This document shows positions 34,003 to 43,567 of a DNA stretch of 64,000 nucleotides, in pieces; the first letter of the stretch is position 1; every line of letters begins with the position of its first letter. The notes beneath the pieces are model-generated. The model had not been told where the DNA came from and searched no databases. It was given only the letters and a program-made list of their open reading frames with translations. A program made the translations under genes and the position numbers. Origin of the DNA: Mycobacterium sp. GA-0227b. Lineage in GTDB: Bacteria; Actinomycetota; Actinomycetes; Mycobacteriales; Mycobacteriaceae. The stretch is from positions 1 through 64,000 of the forward strand of contig NZ_LQIK01000034.1 in the NCBI RefSeq assembly GCF_001499855.1, in the 5' to 3' direction.

Positions 34003-35810
34003 GTCTGCCTCGGATAAAGCATGAGATCTAGCCAATTCTCCTGCGGCTGGATGTTAGCGGCACCAGCCGCGTATACGCCGGTACCGCCGGCCGGGTCGAT
34101 GAACACACCGCTGTTCTGGTCGTACGTACCGTAGACGGTGCTGTTCGCTTGCGCTGCGAGTGGCTGACCCCCCGGCGCAAGTGAGGCGGGCGCCGAGGCC
34201 TGCGGCTGGGGGGCCCCAGGTGGCGGCGGCGCTGCAGGAGCCGGGCCGGGCGGTGGCGGGGGCCCGTAGGGCCCGGCGAACACGGGCGGCGGGTTGGTCG
34301 CCCACCCCGGCGGGACCGCCGGCGGCGGCCATGCCTCCGGATACGGCGCCGGCGGTATCCAGGCCGTCAACGGTGGCGGCGGTGGCCCTTGGTTCGGCGG
34401 GGGAATATACGGCCAAGGCTGATGCGGCGCTGGGCCCGGGCCGGTCTGCACCCCCGGGGGAACCAGACCTGGCGCGACGGGATAGCCCGGGTCTGGGTCA
34501 TTCTCGGGTGGAATGTATGGGAACTTGTTGGGGGGCAGGATATTTCGCCCGTCCTCAGGCGTGTCGTCCTCCATGACGTCCATCGGCGTGCCGATCGGCA
34601 CCGGCGGACCGCGCCATGGACTGTTTCCGATCGGGACGTAGCCGCGCGGGTCGCGGCACAACTGGATTGTGGGCGCGCGCTTTCCGGGGAACTCCTGGCA
34701 CGGGTAATTCCTCGCGCCACGCACCACCATCGGATCGTTCTGCGCAACTTTGCAATACATGTCCGTCGGCAGTTCACGCAAAGTCGTGTCGCCAGGTGTG
34801 CGAATCTCCGACGGCGGCAAGAACCCCGTGTTGCAGGGTGGCGGGTCGTTGATCGAGATCTTGAAGTCCTGCTTGCCACCTTCGTCAACGGGAAGCTGGC
34901 CGCCGATTGTCAACAGCGCCGCTTGCAGGGCGGGGAAGATCACGAGCGCCTGTTCGATCGACTTGTGATAGATCACGCCGACGCGGCCGAAGTTGGCCAG
35001 ATTGGCCGCGAGCACCGGGAACGACGGACGGATGCCCGAGAAAGTCTCGCTGGCTTCGGCTGCCGCCCCTGGCGCGGTCGCGAGCAACGAACGCAGCTGC
35101 GGGTCGGCACCGGCCACTTCGCTGGTGAAGCGTGCAAGTCCGTCGGCCAACGACCGGATGTCATCGCCGCTGCGAACCTGCGCTTCCAAGAGCGGCCCGG
35201 CCTGATCGATCAGAGCCGAGGTCTGCGGCCAGCTTGCATTGGCCTCGTCTATCAGCCTCCGTGCCGACTCGATCAGCCGCGCCAGTTCGGGCCCGGAGCC
35301 GTTGAACGCCTTGAACGTCTCGCTCAACAGGTCCTGAAGCCGGGTGTTGTCGAGGCTGCTCACCAATTGGTCTGCCTCACGCAACAACTCGGTGACTTCC
35401 TGTGGTATCGCCGTGCGCTCCTTCGGAATGGTTGCGCCATCCCCCAGCACCGCCGAGGAGGGATCATCGGGCGGAACGAAATCTACGTATTGTTCGCCGA
35501 CCGCGGACACGCTCTTGACGGTGGCCGTGGAGTTCGCCGGGATTTTGATATCGCTGTTGAGCCGCATGTGCGCGGCAACGCCGTCGGCGGTCAGCTCCAC
35601 GCCCTCGACGCGTCCGGCTTGCACGCCGCGGAAGGTGACATTGGCGTTTTCGTACAATCCGCCGCCGGCGACGAAATTCGCCGACACCTGATACGTACCC
35701 AGGCCGAGCCGGGCGGGAATACGTACGTACAACAGGGCTATCGCGCCGACCGCAAGCACGGTCACGATGACGAAGACCCACAGCTGGATTTGCGTAGTTC
35801 GAGTGAACAT
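33999..35810 (-). CDS. mce4F: Mce4F, MCE-family subunit of the sterol importer
   Basis: A 603-residue MCE protein. It has an N-terminal anchor (about residues 10-30), then the MCE/MlaD domain (YQVSANFVAGGGLYENANVTFRGVQ), a helical needle region (about 115-290) and a very long Pro/Gly-rich tail (about 400-570) that could cross the cell wall. Six Mce subunits form the lipid conduit of the Mce4 ABC-type system that imports cholesterol. Start and stop overlap the neighbouring genes by 1-4 bp. Confidence 0.95.
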   Translation of the reverse strand: MFTRTTQIQLWVFVIVTVLAVGAIALLYVRIPARLGLGTYQVSANFVAGGGLYENANVTFRGVQAGRVEGVELTADGVAAHMRLNSDIKIPANSTATVKSVSAVGEQYVDFVPPDDPSSAVLGDGATIPKERTAIPQEVTELLREADQLVSSLDNTRLQDLLSETFKAFNGSGPELARLIESARRLIDEANASWPQTSALIDQAGPLLEAQVRSGDDIRSLADGLARFTSEVAGADPQLRSLLATAPGAAAEASETFSGIRPSFPVLAANLANFGRVGVIYHKSIEQALVIFPALQAALLTIGGQLPVDEGGKQDFKISINDPPPCNTGFLPPSEIRTPGDTTLRELPTDMYCKVAQNDPMVVRGARNYPCQEFPGKRAPTIQLCRDPRGYVPIGNSPWRGPPVPIGTPMDVMEDDTPEDGRNILPPNKFPYIPPENDPDPGYPVAPGLVPPGVQTGPGPAPHQPWPYIPPPNQGPPPPPLTAWIPPAPYPEAWPPPAVPPGWATNPPPVFAGPYGPPPPPGPAPAAPPPPGAPQPQASAPASLAPGGQPLAAQANSTVYGTYDQNSGVFIDPAGGTGVYAAGAANIQPQENWLDLMLYPRQT

Positions 35811-37006
35811 TACTCGGGCGGCACCTCCTGACCCGACGCAGTGCCGGGCGGGATCTTGAACGGGTCCGCGGCCTGCCCGGACAGGTTCGCCATCTGCCCG
35901 GTCAGAAACTCCGGCGGGTTGACGACTTCAGAGAGTCGCTTCATGTTCGGGTCGAAAAACGATGTGGTGAAGATAGTTTCGCCGAGCCGGCGGATGGTCA
36001 GGTCGAATGTTTCGAAGATGTTGAAGTAATCGCCCCTGGCCACTCGATGCAGGTTCTTGCCCGGGAAGGGGAAGGTCGCCAAGCTGTCAAGGCTGGTCAC
36101 AAGATCTGCGCGATTGTCGTTGAGCGGCTTGATCACCGCGTACACATCGATGATGTCCTCGGCGAAATCATCCTTGGTTTCGGAAAGGATGCGCGCCGAC
36201 ACAGTGGCCAGGCGCCTCAGCGCGGCGAAAGCGTCGACAATATGGGCACGGTTCTCGTTGAGTACTTTGAGCGCCCCGGGAAGAGTGTCCAGCGCGCGGC
36301 CCAAACTGTCCTTACTACGCGCGAGAACTCCCGCGAATCGGTTCAGGCCCTCGGCTGTCGCGATGATGTCTTCGGTCTGCCGATTCAGTGAGGAGGCGAG
36401 TTCGGCGAGTCGCGGTATCAGGTCGGCGAACTGGCCCTGGCGGCCGGCCACCGCGTTGTACACCTCTTGCGTGATGTCTTGCAGCGCCCCGAGGTTGCCC
36501 TTGTTGACAACCACGCCCAACGCCGACAGCACTTCCTCGGTAGACGGATAGCGGCTGCCCTGGCTCAGCGGGAGCTGAAGCCCGTCGCGCAGCTCACCGA
36601 CCGGCGGTTCGTCGACCGGAGGTGCCAGCTCGATGTGCTGCGACCCCAGCAGCGATGTCTGCGCGACCTTCGCCGTCGAGTTGGCCGGCAATTTGACGTC
36701 TTCGTCCAGGGCGAGTTTCACCGCGGCGTAGAAGCTGCCGTCGGCCCGCTGAACCGCCTCGATTCCCGACACGCTGCCGACTGTGACGTTGTCAATCATC
36801 ACGGGCGAGTTTTGTGGGAGCGTGGCCACGTCGGGCACCTCCACGGTGATCGAGAATGCGCCTTTGCCGTGGCCTGCGGTGCCCGGCATGTTCAGCGAGT
36901 TCAACCCGCCGAACTGACAGCCGGCCAGCAGTACCACGCCGGAACCGATGGCCAGGGTTCGGCGAGTCGCGCGACCCGCATTGATTCGCACTAGCTTGCG
37001 TGTCAT
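35810..37006 (-). CDS. mce4E: Mce4E lipoprotein (LprN-type)
   Basis: A 398-residue MCE protein and the lipoprotein of the set: lipobox LLAGC with Cys30. The MCE domain follows (ITVEVPDVATLPQNSPVMIDNVTVG) and then a helical region to about residue 300. It overlaps mce4D by 4 bp (ATGA) and mce4F by 1 bp. The open frame reaches back to 37243 within mce4D, but the signal peptide fixes the ATG at 37006. Confidence 0.94.
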   Translation of the reverse strand: MTRKLVRINAGRATRRTLAIGSGVVLLAGCQFGGLNSLNMPGTAGHGKGAFSITVEVPDVATLPQNSPVMIDNVTVGSVSGIEAVQRADGSFYAAVKLALDEDVKLPANSTAKVAQTSLLGSQHIELAPPVDEPPVGELRDGLQLPLSQGSRYPSTEEVLSALGVVVNKGNLGALQDITQEVYNAVAGRQGQFADLIPRLAELASSLNRQTEDIIATAEGLNRFAGVLARSKDSLGRALDTLPGALKVLNENRAHIVDAFAALRRLATVSARILSETKDDFAEDIIDVYAVIKPLNDNRADLVTSLDSLATFPFPGKNLHRVARGDYFNIFETFDLTIRRLGETIFTTSFFDPNMKRLSEVVNPPEFLTGQMANLSGQAADPFKIPPGTASGQEVPPE

Positions 37007-38421
37007 TGTCCGCCTCCATGCGGGACGGCGGCCTCGGCCGGAAGTGGACCGGGTGCAGCTGGCGCAGGCGGTACACCCGGAATCGGACCAGGAGGGGGAC
37101 CTGGCGGCGGTACCACTGGGCCGAGCGTGTACGGCTGCGCCGGTGGCGGGGGCCCCGGAACCGCAGGTTGAGGCAGCAGCAACGCGCTGGGATCTCCCGG
37201 ATCGCCCTGCCGTGGCGGGAATCGCCCATCGGCCGGTATCCACTCCAAATACGGGATGTAGGTCTTCGCCTTGGCCTCCGTCGCCGGGGTGTCATAGATG
37301 ACCTGACCCTTGTACGCGGTGATCGTGTTGATCCCGTGCGACATGAAGGGCGGGTAGTTGACCGCCAGGCGCTTCAGCACCGGGGCCATCCGCTGGCGAC
37401 AGATCTCGGTTCGCTTGTCGTAGTCGGGCGTTCCAGCGGCGTCGAAATTACCGCAGACGAATTGCACTGGGTTGGCGAACTCCGGCAGGCCCAGAACGCC
37501 GTTAGCGGTGCCCTGAGCCGGGTTGTAGATGTTGTAGAAGTTCGCCATGGCGTTGGGCAGGACATGCAGGATCTGCTCGACGTCATCGGTCTGCGTTGTC
37601 AGGATGCTGGTGAAGTCGGTCAGCCTGTCGATGCTGCCTACCAGCGTCCGGTTGTTCTCGTCGAGGAAGCCGCGGACGTCCGACAACGCCTGGTTGAGGC
37701 TGCCCAGGGTGTCGTTGAGGCCCACCGAGCTGTCGGCCAACACCTGCGATACCGAGGCCAAGTGTCCACTGAATTGCACGATTTGCTCGTTGCTCTTCGA
37801 GAGCGCGTCGACCAGGATCTGCAGATTCTTCACGGTGCCGAACAGGTCGGCACTCGAGTCGCCCAGCCGCCCTGCGGTCTGCGACAGTTCGCGCAGGGCT
37901 TCCCGGAATGAGTCGCCGTTGCCGTCGAGCGTGTCGGCGGCCTGATCGACGAACTTGCTCAGTGGGCCCTGGACTTGGCCTTCCGACGGTCCGAGCTGCT
38001 GGCTGAGCCTGGTCAGCTCGGTCTTGACGTCGTCCCACTCCACCGGCACGGCGGTGCGGTCGAGTTCGATGGTGCCGCCGTCCTTCATCGCCGGGCCGCC
38101 TTCGTAAGCGGGGGTGAGCTGGATGAACCGGGCAGCCACCAGGTTCGGCGCCATCATCACCGCGCGGGCGTCGGCGGGTACCTTTACGCCGTCCTTGACA
38201 TTCATGGTGATCTTGACGGCATCGGCCTGCGGTGTGATCGATTCGATCGAGCCAACCGGAACGCCCACGACGCGGACTTCGTCGCCTGGATACACGCCCG
38301 CCGCCGAGGCGAAGTAGCCGACGATCCTGTACGTGGTGGCTCGTGGCCATACCACGGACACACCACCGATAAGCGCCAGCAGCAGTGCGGCGATTAGTCC
38401 ATAACGCATCCAGCGGCTCAC
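37003..38421 (-). CDS. mce4D: Mce4D, MCE-family subunit
   Basis: A 472-residue MCE protein with an N-terminal helix (residues 8-25), an MCE domain (YRIVGYFASAAGVYPGDEVRVVGV), helical needle segments to about residue 300 and a Pro-rich tail (about 410-470). The GTG start is coupled to the mce4C stop (GTGA overlap). It contributes a subunit to the Mce4 cholesterol channel. Confidence 0.95.
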   Translation of the reverse strand: MSRWMRYGLIAALLLALIGGVSVVWPRATTYRIVGYFASAAGVYPGDEVRVVGVPVGSIESITPQADAVKITMNVKDGVKVPADARAVMMAPNLVAARFIQLTPAYEGGPAMKDGGTIELDRTAVPVEWDDVKTELTRLSQQLGPSEGQVQGPLSKFVDQAADTLDGNGDSFREALRELSQTAGRLGDSSADLFGTVKNLQILVDALSKSNEQIVQFSGHLASVSQVLADSSVGLNDTLGSLNQALSDVRGFLDENNRTLVGSIDRLTDFTSILTTQTDDVEQILHVLPNAMANFYNIYNPAQGTANGVLGLPEFANPVQFVCGNFDAAGTPDYDKRTEICRQRMAPVLKRLAVNYPPFMSHGINTITAYKGQVIYDTPATEAKAKTYIPYLEWIPADGRFPPRQGDPGDPSALLLPQPAVPGPPPPAQPYTLGPVVPPPGPPPGPIPGVPPAPAAPGPLPAEAAVPHGGGQ

Positions 38422-39464
38422 GGTGACTTCGGCCTTATGATCAGCCGCTCGGTGAGGAACCCGCGCAGCATGTCGGCCAAGCTATCCGGGATCTTGCCCG
38501 GTTGGAAGTAGAGATCCAGCAGCAGAGCCTCGGTCGTACTGTTTGGTACCGCGTTGGGCAGGTTCACCTGGAAACCGGGCGCCGAGCCGACCGCCTCGCC
38601 GAGGGCGGTGGCGTACGGGGGCAGACGCTTCAGCGCCTCGCTGATGTGTTCGCGGCGTTCGAGCAGGTTGTCCAGTACCAGATTCAACTTCCTCAGGGCC
38701 GGGCCGAATTCGCGGCGGTTATCGGCGACAAACCCCGAAATCTGCTCTGAGACATCGTCGATGCCTGCGATCAAACTACTCAGAGCGGCCCGTCGTTCAT
38801 CGAGAGCGGCGAAGAGCTGATTGCCGTCGATGATGAGTTTATTGACCTGACCGGCCCGGTCGGCGAGCACCGCGGACACCGACTTTGCGCGCGACAACAG
38901 CTGGCCCAACGCTGCATCGTTGGCATTGATGCTGCGCGACAACGTGGCCACCCCGTCGAGCGTTCGGCGCAGCTCCGGCGTCGCGTCGCGGAATGAATCG
39001 GTCAGTACCTGCAACGCCTGGGTCAACTGCTCCTTGTCTAGAGCGTCGGAGTTCTGAGCGAGATCTTGCAGTGCGGTGTTCAAGGTGTACGGAACCGTCG
39101 TGCGGCTCAACGGAATTGATGTCACCGATCCGCTACCTTGTGGATCGATCCCCAACGACCGCTCCCCCAGAACGGTGTCGGTCCGGATCGATACGAGCGT
39201 CTGATCCCCCAGCCTGACCTTGCGGTCAACCGTGAATGCCACCTTTGCGACGGTGCCGGCGAGGGCAACATCGGTCACTTTGCCGACCGTGATACCGGAG
39301 ACGTTGACGTCGTTACCCGGCGAGATGCCGCCGGCGTCGGCGAAATAGGCCTCGTAGGACTTGCCTTGGGGATAGAACGGCAGGCTGGTGTAGCCGAACG
39401 CAACGAACAAGACCAACACCACGATGATGATTCCGAAGATGCCTGCCCGGAGCGTCTTATCCAT
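38418..39464 (-). CDS. mce4C: Mce4C, MCE-family subunit
   Basis: A 348-residue MCE protein with a membrane anchor (residues 9-25), an MCE domain (YEAYFADAGGISPGNDVNVSGITVG) and a long helical part to about residue 300. The Pro-rich tail seen in the D and F subunits is missing, the usual pattern for Mce C proteins. It overlaps mce4B by 8 bp and mce4D by 4 bp. Confidence 0.95.
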   Translation of the reverse strand: MDKTLRAGIFGIIIVVLVLFVAFGYTSLPFYPQGKSYEAYFADAGGISPGNDVNVSGITVGKVTDVALAGTVAKVAFTVDRKVRLGDQTLVSIRTDTVLGERSLGIDPQGSGSVTSIPLSRTTVPYTLNTALQDLAQNSDALDKEQLTQALQVLTDSFRDATPELRRTLDGVATLSRSINANDAALGQLLSRAKSVSAVLADRAGQVNKLIIDGNQLFAALDERRAALSSLIAGIDDVSEQISGFVADNRREFGPALRKLNLVLDNLLERREHISEALKRLPPYATALGEAVGSAPGFQVNLPNAVPNSTTEALLLDLYFQPGKIPDSLADMLRGFLTERLIIRPKSP

Positions 39465-40491
39465 TGTCTGAGCACCTACCCTTCGACATGTCCGGCACAG
39501 ACATAATCGGCAGGATGATGTCGCTGCCTGCGGGCCCGTTGAACTTGAGCTTCACTTCGCAGATGTAGTAGTTGAAGTATGACCCGTACGCACCAAGTGA
39601 ATTGAGCCGCAGGTAGTTCTCGGCCAGTGGTTCGATGACGCTGTTGACCTCGGCCTTGCGGTTGTCGAGTTCGGTTGCCAGCGGACGAAGGTTCTCGAGC
39701 ACGCCCTGGAGCGGTCGTCTCGAATTGACCAGCATGTCGGTCAGATCCGCTTCCGCGGAAGCCAGCGGAGGAATCGCCCCGGCGATGGGATCCCGGCCCT
39801 GAGCCAGTCCGCTGACTAGCTTTTGGAGCTCGTCCACGCTGGCGTCGAACTCGACGCTCTTCTCGTCGATGGTGCCCAGCACCTCGTTGAGATTTCGGAT
39901 CACCTCCGAGATCACCTGGTAGCGATCGCCCAAAGCCTGGCTGAATGACCCTGTCTCCGAGAGCAATTGGGAAAGCGCGCCACCCTCACCCTGGAGCAAT
40001 TCGAGGATCGCATTGCTGATCTGATTGACCTGCTCACCATTGAGACCCTTGACCACTGGGCGCAGGCCGCCGAGCAAGGCGTCCAGATCCAGGGCCGGCT
40101 GGGTCTGGTTGATGGAAACCATGCCACCCGGCGGCAACTTTCGAAGCTCGCCCGGACCCGAGGTGATCTCCATATACCGGTCGCCGACCAGGTTTTCGTA
40201 GCGGATCACGGCTCGCGTCGACGTATACATCTGGTACTTCTTGTCGAGGGTGAACGCCACATCGACCGTATTGTCGGGATTCAGCTTGACACTTTCGACA
40301 GTGCCGACCGGAACCCCGGCGATGCGCACGTCGCTGCCGCCCTCCAGCTTGGAAGCGTCGCTGAACGTGGCGTGGTAGCTGTTGGTCTTGGCGAACCGGA
40401 ACTCACCGAAGATCACCACCAGACCGACGGCAACCATCAGCATGACCACCGCGAAAATGCCCACCTTGAGCAGAATCCCTCGGTGGCCCAT
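39457..40491 (-). CDS. mce4B: Mce4B, MCE-family subunit
   Basis: A 344-residue MCE protein with an N-terminal helix (about residues 9-28), the MCE domain (YHATFSDASKLEGGSDVRIAGVPVG) and a helical C-terminal part ending in a Cys-containing segment (YYICEVKL, GRCSDNG). It overlaps mce4A by 1 bp. It is one of the six hexamer components. Confidence 0.95.
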   Translation of the reverse strand: MGHRGILLKVGIFAVVMLMVAVGLVVIFGEFRFAKTNSYHATFSDASKLEGGSDVRIAGVPVGTVESVKLNPDNTVDVAFTLDKKYQMYTSTRAVIRYENLVGDRYMEITSGPGELRKLPPGGMVSINQTQPALDLDALLGGLRPVVKGLNGEQVNQISNAILELLQGEGGALSQLLSETGSFSQALGDRYQVISEVIRNLNEVLGTIDEKSVEFDASVDELQKLVSGLAQGRDPIAGAIPPLASAEADLTDMLVNSRRPLQGVLENLRPLATELDNRKAEVNSVIEPLAENYLRLNSLGAYGSYFNYYICEVKLKFNGPAGSDIILPIMSVPDMSKGRCSDNG

Positions 40492-41681
40492 CAGAAGTCG
40501 TCCCGTTCTGCGAAGGCGCCGTTGAAGAGGAACTGGAACGTCGACGGAGCGTCGACCTGCACCTCGGTGAACGGCTCGTACGGGATGTAGGCGTTGTCAG
40601 TGACCAGGAATGGTGACCTGTAGAACGAGCCGCCAATCTCCTTGCTGGGCAGGTCGGGCAGGCCGCGGCAGTTCGGGCCGCCCGACGCGTTCACGATCGG
40701 CAGACTCTCTGGATAGGTGTACGACGGCACGCCCAACACGAAGCTGGAACTGACCATCGCCCCAGGCTTGTAGCCACCGAGGATGGCCGCGCCCCGCTCG
40801 GCTCCCCTCGCGACACCCTGCACTATGCAACCGAGTACCGGCGAATAGTCGCCCAGCACTTTCAACGGCGCCCGTAACCGCTGGATCGCAGCAATGTAGT
40901 CGTCCGCCGCGGGCTCCAGCGTTGCGGATCCCTCGTTCGCCACCCCGATTGCCGCGAGCAACGTCGCGTTCAGGTTCTCCCGCTCATCGACGATTGTCTT
41001 ACTGATCGTGGGCACATTCTCGATCACGGTCACCAGGTCGGGGCCGGCATCGCCGTAGATGTTGGACACCGTCGCCGTCTGCGCGAGCAGCGACTCGACC
41101 GTCGGCAACTTTGGATTCAGTTGGGCGAGATACTGATTCAGATTCGCCATGGTGGAGCCGAAGTCGTCACCGTGACCGCGCAGGCCCTCTGCGATCGCCG
41201 AGATGCTTGCGTTCAGGTGGATGGGATCGATCTTGTTCAGTACATCGATCAGGGTCTGGAACAACGTGTTGGCTTCCAGCTGAACCGCGTCGGCCTGCAC
41301 AACGGCGCCGGGGCGTAGCGACGTATCGGACGGGCGCTCCGGCGCAAGGAACTCCACCGACTTTGCGCCGAAAACCGTTGTGCTGCCGATACGCACCGGC
41401 GCATTCGATGGAACGTAGCCCAGCTCGTCACGGTTGATCGCGAGCGTCAGCGTCGCGTGTTCACCGGAATACTCGATGTCTTCGACCTTGCCGATTTGGA
41501 TACCGCGGTATTTGACCTTGGCGTCCTTGTCCATCACCAAACCAGCGCGCGGAGCGGTCACCGTCACTGTGTCGGTCGGGGTGAATGCGGCGGTGTAGGC
41601 GAGATAGGTGAACACCGAGAACGCCACGATGATCGCCGCCAGCACTGCAGCGGCGATTCTGATCGCGGAGGTCCTCGACAT
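40491..41681 (-). CDS. mce4A: Mce4A, MCE-family subunit
   Basis: A 396-residue MCE protein with an N-terminal anchor (residues 8-30), the MCE domain (PRAGLVMDKDAKVKYRGIQIG, to about residue 112), a helical region and a cholesterol-uptake C-terminal extension (about 290-396). It begins the mce block behind yrbE4B with a strong GAGGAG site. Mce4A is the first substrate-binding subunit of the complex. Confidence 0.95.
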   Translation of the reverse strand: MSRTSAIRIAAAVLAAIIVAFSVFTYLAYTAAFTPTDTVTVTAPRAGLVMDKDAKVKYRGIQIGKVEDIEYSGEHATLTLAINRDELGYVPSNAPVRIGSTTVFGAKSVEFLAPERPSDTSLRPGAVVQADAVQLEANTLFQTLIDVLNKIDPIHLNASISAIAEGLRGHGDDFGSTMANLNQYLAQLNPKLPTVESLLAQTATVSNIYGDAGPDLVTVIENVPTISKTIVDERENLNATLLAAIGVANEGSATLEPAADDYIAAIQRLRAPLKVLGDYSPVLGCIVQGVARGAERGAAILGGYKPGAMVSSSFVLGVPSYTYPESLPIVNASGGPNCRGLPDLPSKEIGGSFYRSPFLVTDNAYIPYEPFTEVQVDAPSTFQFLFNGAFAERDDF

Positions 41682-41692
41682 GATGCTCTCCT

Positions 41693-42547
41693 CTAACCCG
41701 ACAGGTTGAAGTTACCGGTCGCGCCGTACACGCCCAGGGAAATGAACAGGGTAATGATGACCACCACGATCAGCGACGTCCGAACCGCCTTTCCCACAGC
41801 GACGCCCACGCCGACCGGGCCGCCGGATGCGTTGTAGCCGTAGTAGGTATGCACCAGCATCACCGCGACCGCCATCACAATGGCCTGAGCGAAGGACCAC
41901 AGTAGATCTGTCGGTATCAGAAACGTGTTGAAGTAGTGGTCGTAGAGACCGCCGGACTGGCCGTTGACGTACACGGTGATGGTGCGGGCCGAGAAGAACG
42001 CCGCCAGCGTTGCCAACGAATACAGCGGAATGATCGCGACCAGCCCGGCCACGATGCGGGTGGACACCATGTATGACACCGAGTGCACGGCCATTGATTC
42101 GACGGCATCGATCTCCTCGCTGATGCGCATCGCGCCCAGTTGGGCGGTCGTGCCCGCGCCGATGGTGGCGGCGAGCGCGATACCGGCGATGATCGGCGCA
42201 ACGATTCGCACGTTGAGGTAGGCGGACAGGAATCCGGTCAGCGCCTCGATACCGATGTTGCCGAGCGACTCGTAGCCCTGCACCGCGATGACGCCGCCGG
42301 ATGCCAGAGTAAGGAAGGCCGCGACGCCGACCGTGCCGCCGATGAGGATCAGCGCGCCGGTGCCCAACGTCATCTCCGCGATCAGCCGGATCGTCTCTTT
42401 GCGGTAGCGCCGCACCGCGTTTGGTATGTATCGGACCGATTCGGCGTAGAACAGTGCCTGCTCGCCAAACGAGTCGACGCCGTCGACCAGCCCACCGAAC
42501 GCCCGCCGCATCCGCAGCGTGATGTCGTAGTTCCCCAGCTGGCTCAT
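41693..42547 (-). CDS. yrbE4B: YrbE4B, MlaE-type permease
   Basis: A 284-residue integral membrane permease of the MlaE family with about five helices. The conserved cytosolic motif region is GTTAQLGAMRISEEIDAMESM-like (here AMRISEEIDAVES), where the ATPase MceG/Mkl binds. It pairs with YrbE4A as the transmembrane core of the Mce4 importer. TGATG overlaps the YrbE4A stop and this start by 1 bp. Confidence 0.95.
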   Translation of the reverse strand: MSQLGNYDITLRMRRAFGGLVDGVDSFGEQALFYAESVRYIPNAVRRYRKETIRLIAEMTLGTGALILIGGTVGVAAFLTLASGGVIAVQGYESLGNIGIEALTGFLSAYLNVRIVAPIIAGIALAATIGAGTTAQLGAMRISEEIDAVESMAVHSVSYMVSTRIVAGLVAIIPLYSLATLAAFFSARTITVYVNGQSGGLYDHYFNTFLIPTDLLWSFAQAIVMAVAVMLVHTYYGYNASGGPVGVGVAVGKAVRTSLIVVVIITLFISLGVYGATGNFNLSG

Positions 42548-43308
42548 CAGCTCAGAACCCGAACGCCGATTGCGGTCATCAGCACGTTGATCACGAACAG
42601 GCAGATGAAGGCGTAGATGACGGTCTCGTTGACGGCCTCTCCGACGCCCTTGGGTCCGCCCTTGACGGTGAGGCCGCGGTAGCAGCCGACGAGCCCCGCC
42701 ATCACCCCGAACAACAGGGCCTTGACTTCTGAGATCACCAACTCGCCCAATCCGGTCAGAATGGTCAGACCGTTGATGAACGCTCCGGGGTTCACTCCTT
42801 GCAGGAGCACGGAGAACACGTAGCCACCGCAGAGGCCGATCGCGATCACCAGACCGTTGAGCAACAGCGCCACACAGGTCGACGCCAGTACGCGCGGCAC
42901 CACGAGCCGTTGAATCGGATCGATGCCGAGCACCCGCATCGCATCGATCTCTTCGCGAATGGTGCGCGCGCCTAGGTCGGCGCAGATTGCAGTCGCACCA
43001 GCGCCGGCGATGACGAGCACGGTCGAGATCGGACCCAGCTGAGTCACCGTGCCAAACGCGGTACCGGAGCCGGACAGATCCGCTGCACCAATCTCGCGCA
43101 GCAGGATGTTGAGGGTGAACGCGACCAGGACCGTGAACGGAATCGAGATCAGCAGCGTCGGAATGAGCGAAACGCGCGCGATCATCCAGGTTTGCTCGAG
43201 GAACTCGCCGAACTGGAAGGGGCGACGGAACACGGCCCGGAGAGTCTCGAGCGACATCTGCATGAACCCGCCGACAGCCCGCGTCGGAACCGTGAGCTGT
43301 TCGATCAA
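42547..43308 (-). CDS. yrbE4A: YrbE4A, MlaE-type permease (first gene of mce4)
   Basis: A 253-residue MlaE-family permease with the motif GATAICADLGARTIREEIDA. The natural N-terminus (MIEQLTVPTRAVGGF) matches the M. tuberculosis protein as I recall it and begins with a TTG at 43306-43308. The next in-frame ATG is 15 codons downstream. A KstR operator 216 bp upstream gives this block its own promoter. MceG, the ATPase, is not in the window. Confidence 0.93.
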   Translation of the reverse strand: MIEQLTVPTRAVGGFMQMSLETLRAVFRRPFQFGEFLEQTWMIARVSLIPTLLISIPFTVLVAFTLNILLREIGAADLSGSGTAFGTVTQLGPISTVLVIAGAGATAICADLGARTIREEIDAMRVLGIDPIQRLVVPRVLASTCVALLLNGLVIAIGLCGGYVFSVLLQGVNPGAFINGLTILTGLGELVISEVKALLFGVMAGLVGCYRGLTVKGGPKGVGEAVNETVIYAFICLFVINVLMTAIGVRVLS

Positions 43309-43434
43309 CCTCGGCTCCGTTCTCCGGCAGATGCTCGGCGCGTGCGTCGTGGCGAATAAAGCGAATCGCGTTGCCGCGGCGGGCTTCCCACCCCTTGTTT
43401 AAGCGTGGCTCTTAGTGAGCCGGATCATACTAAC

Positions 43435-43448
43435 TAGAACAAGTTCGC
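43435..43448. promoter_or_regulatory. Partial KstR-like operator upstream of yrbE4A
   Basis: TAGAACAAGTTCGC matches TnnAACnnGTTnnA at all fixed positions except the last. It lies between the strong site at 43524 and the yrbE4A start and could be a secondary contact or a decayed copy. Confidence 0.4.
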
Positions 43449-43523
43449 AGTGTCAAAGAACCGGAAAAGGAGTCGAAATTGTGATCTTTGCGCTGGTCAA
43501 GACAGGTGTGATGCAAATCATTC

Positions 43524-43537
43524 TAGAACGTGTTCTA
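43524..43537. promoter_or_regulatory. KstR operator, mce4 block promoter
   Basis: TAGAACGTGTTCTA is a perfect palindrome and a complete match to the KstR consensus TnnAACnnGTTnnA, placed in the 259-bp gap between hsd4A and yrbE4A. KstR is the TetR repressor of cholesterol catabolism, released by 3-oxosteroid-CoA metabolites. Confidence 0.9.
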
Positions 43538-43567
43538 ATGCCGGTCGGCGTTTGACGCCCGAGACCG

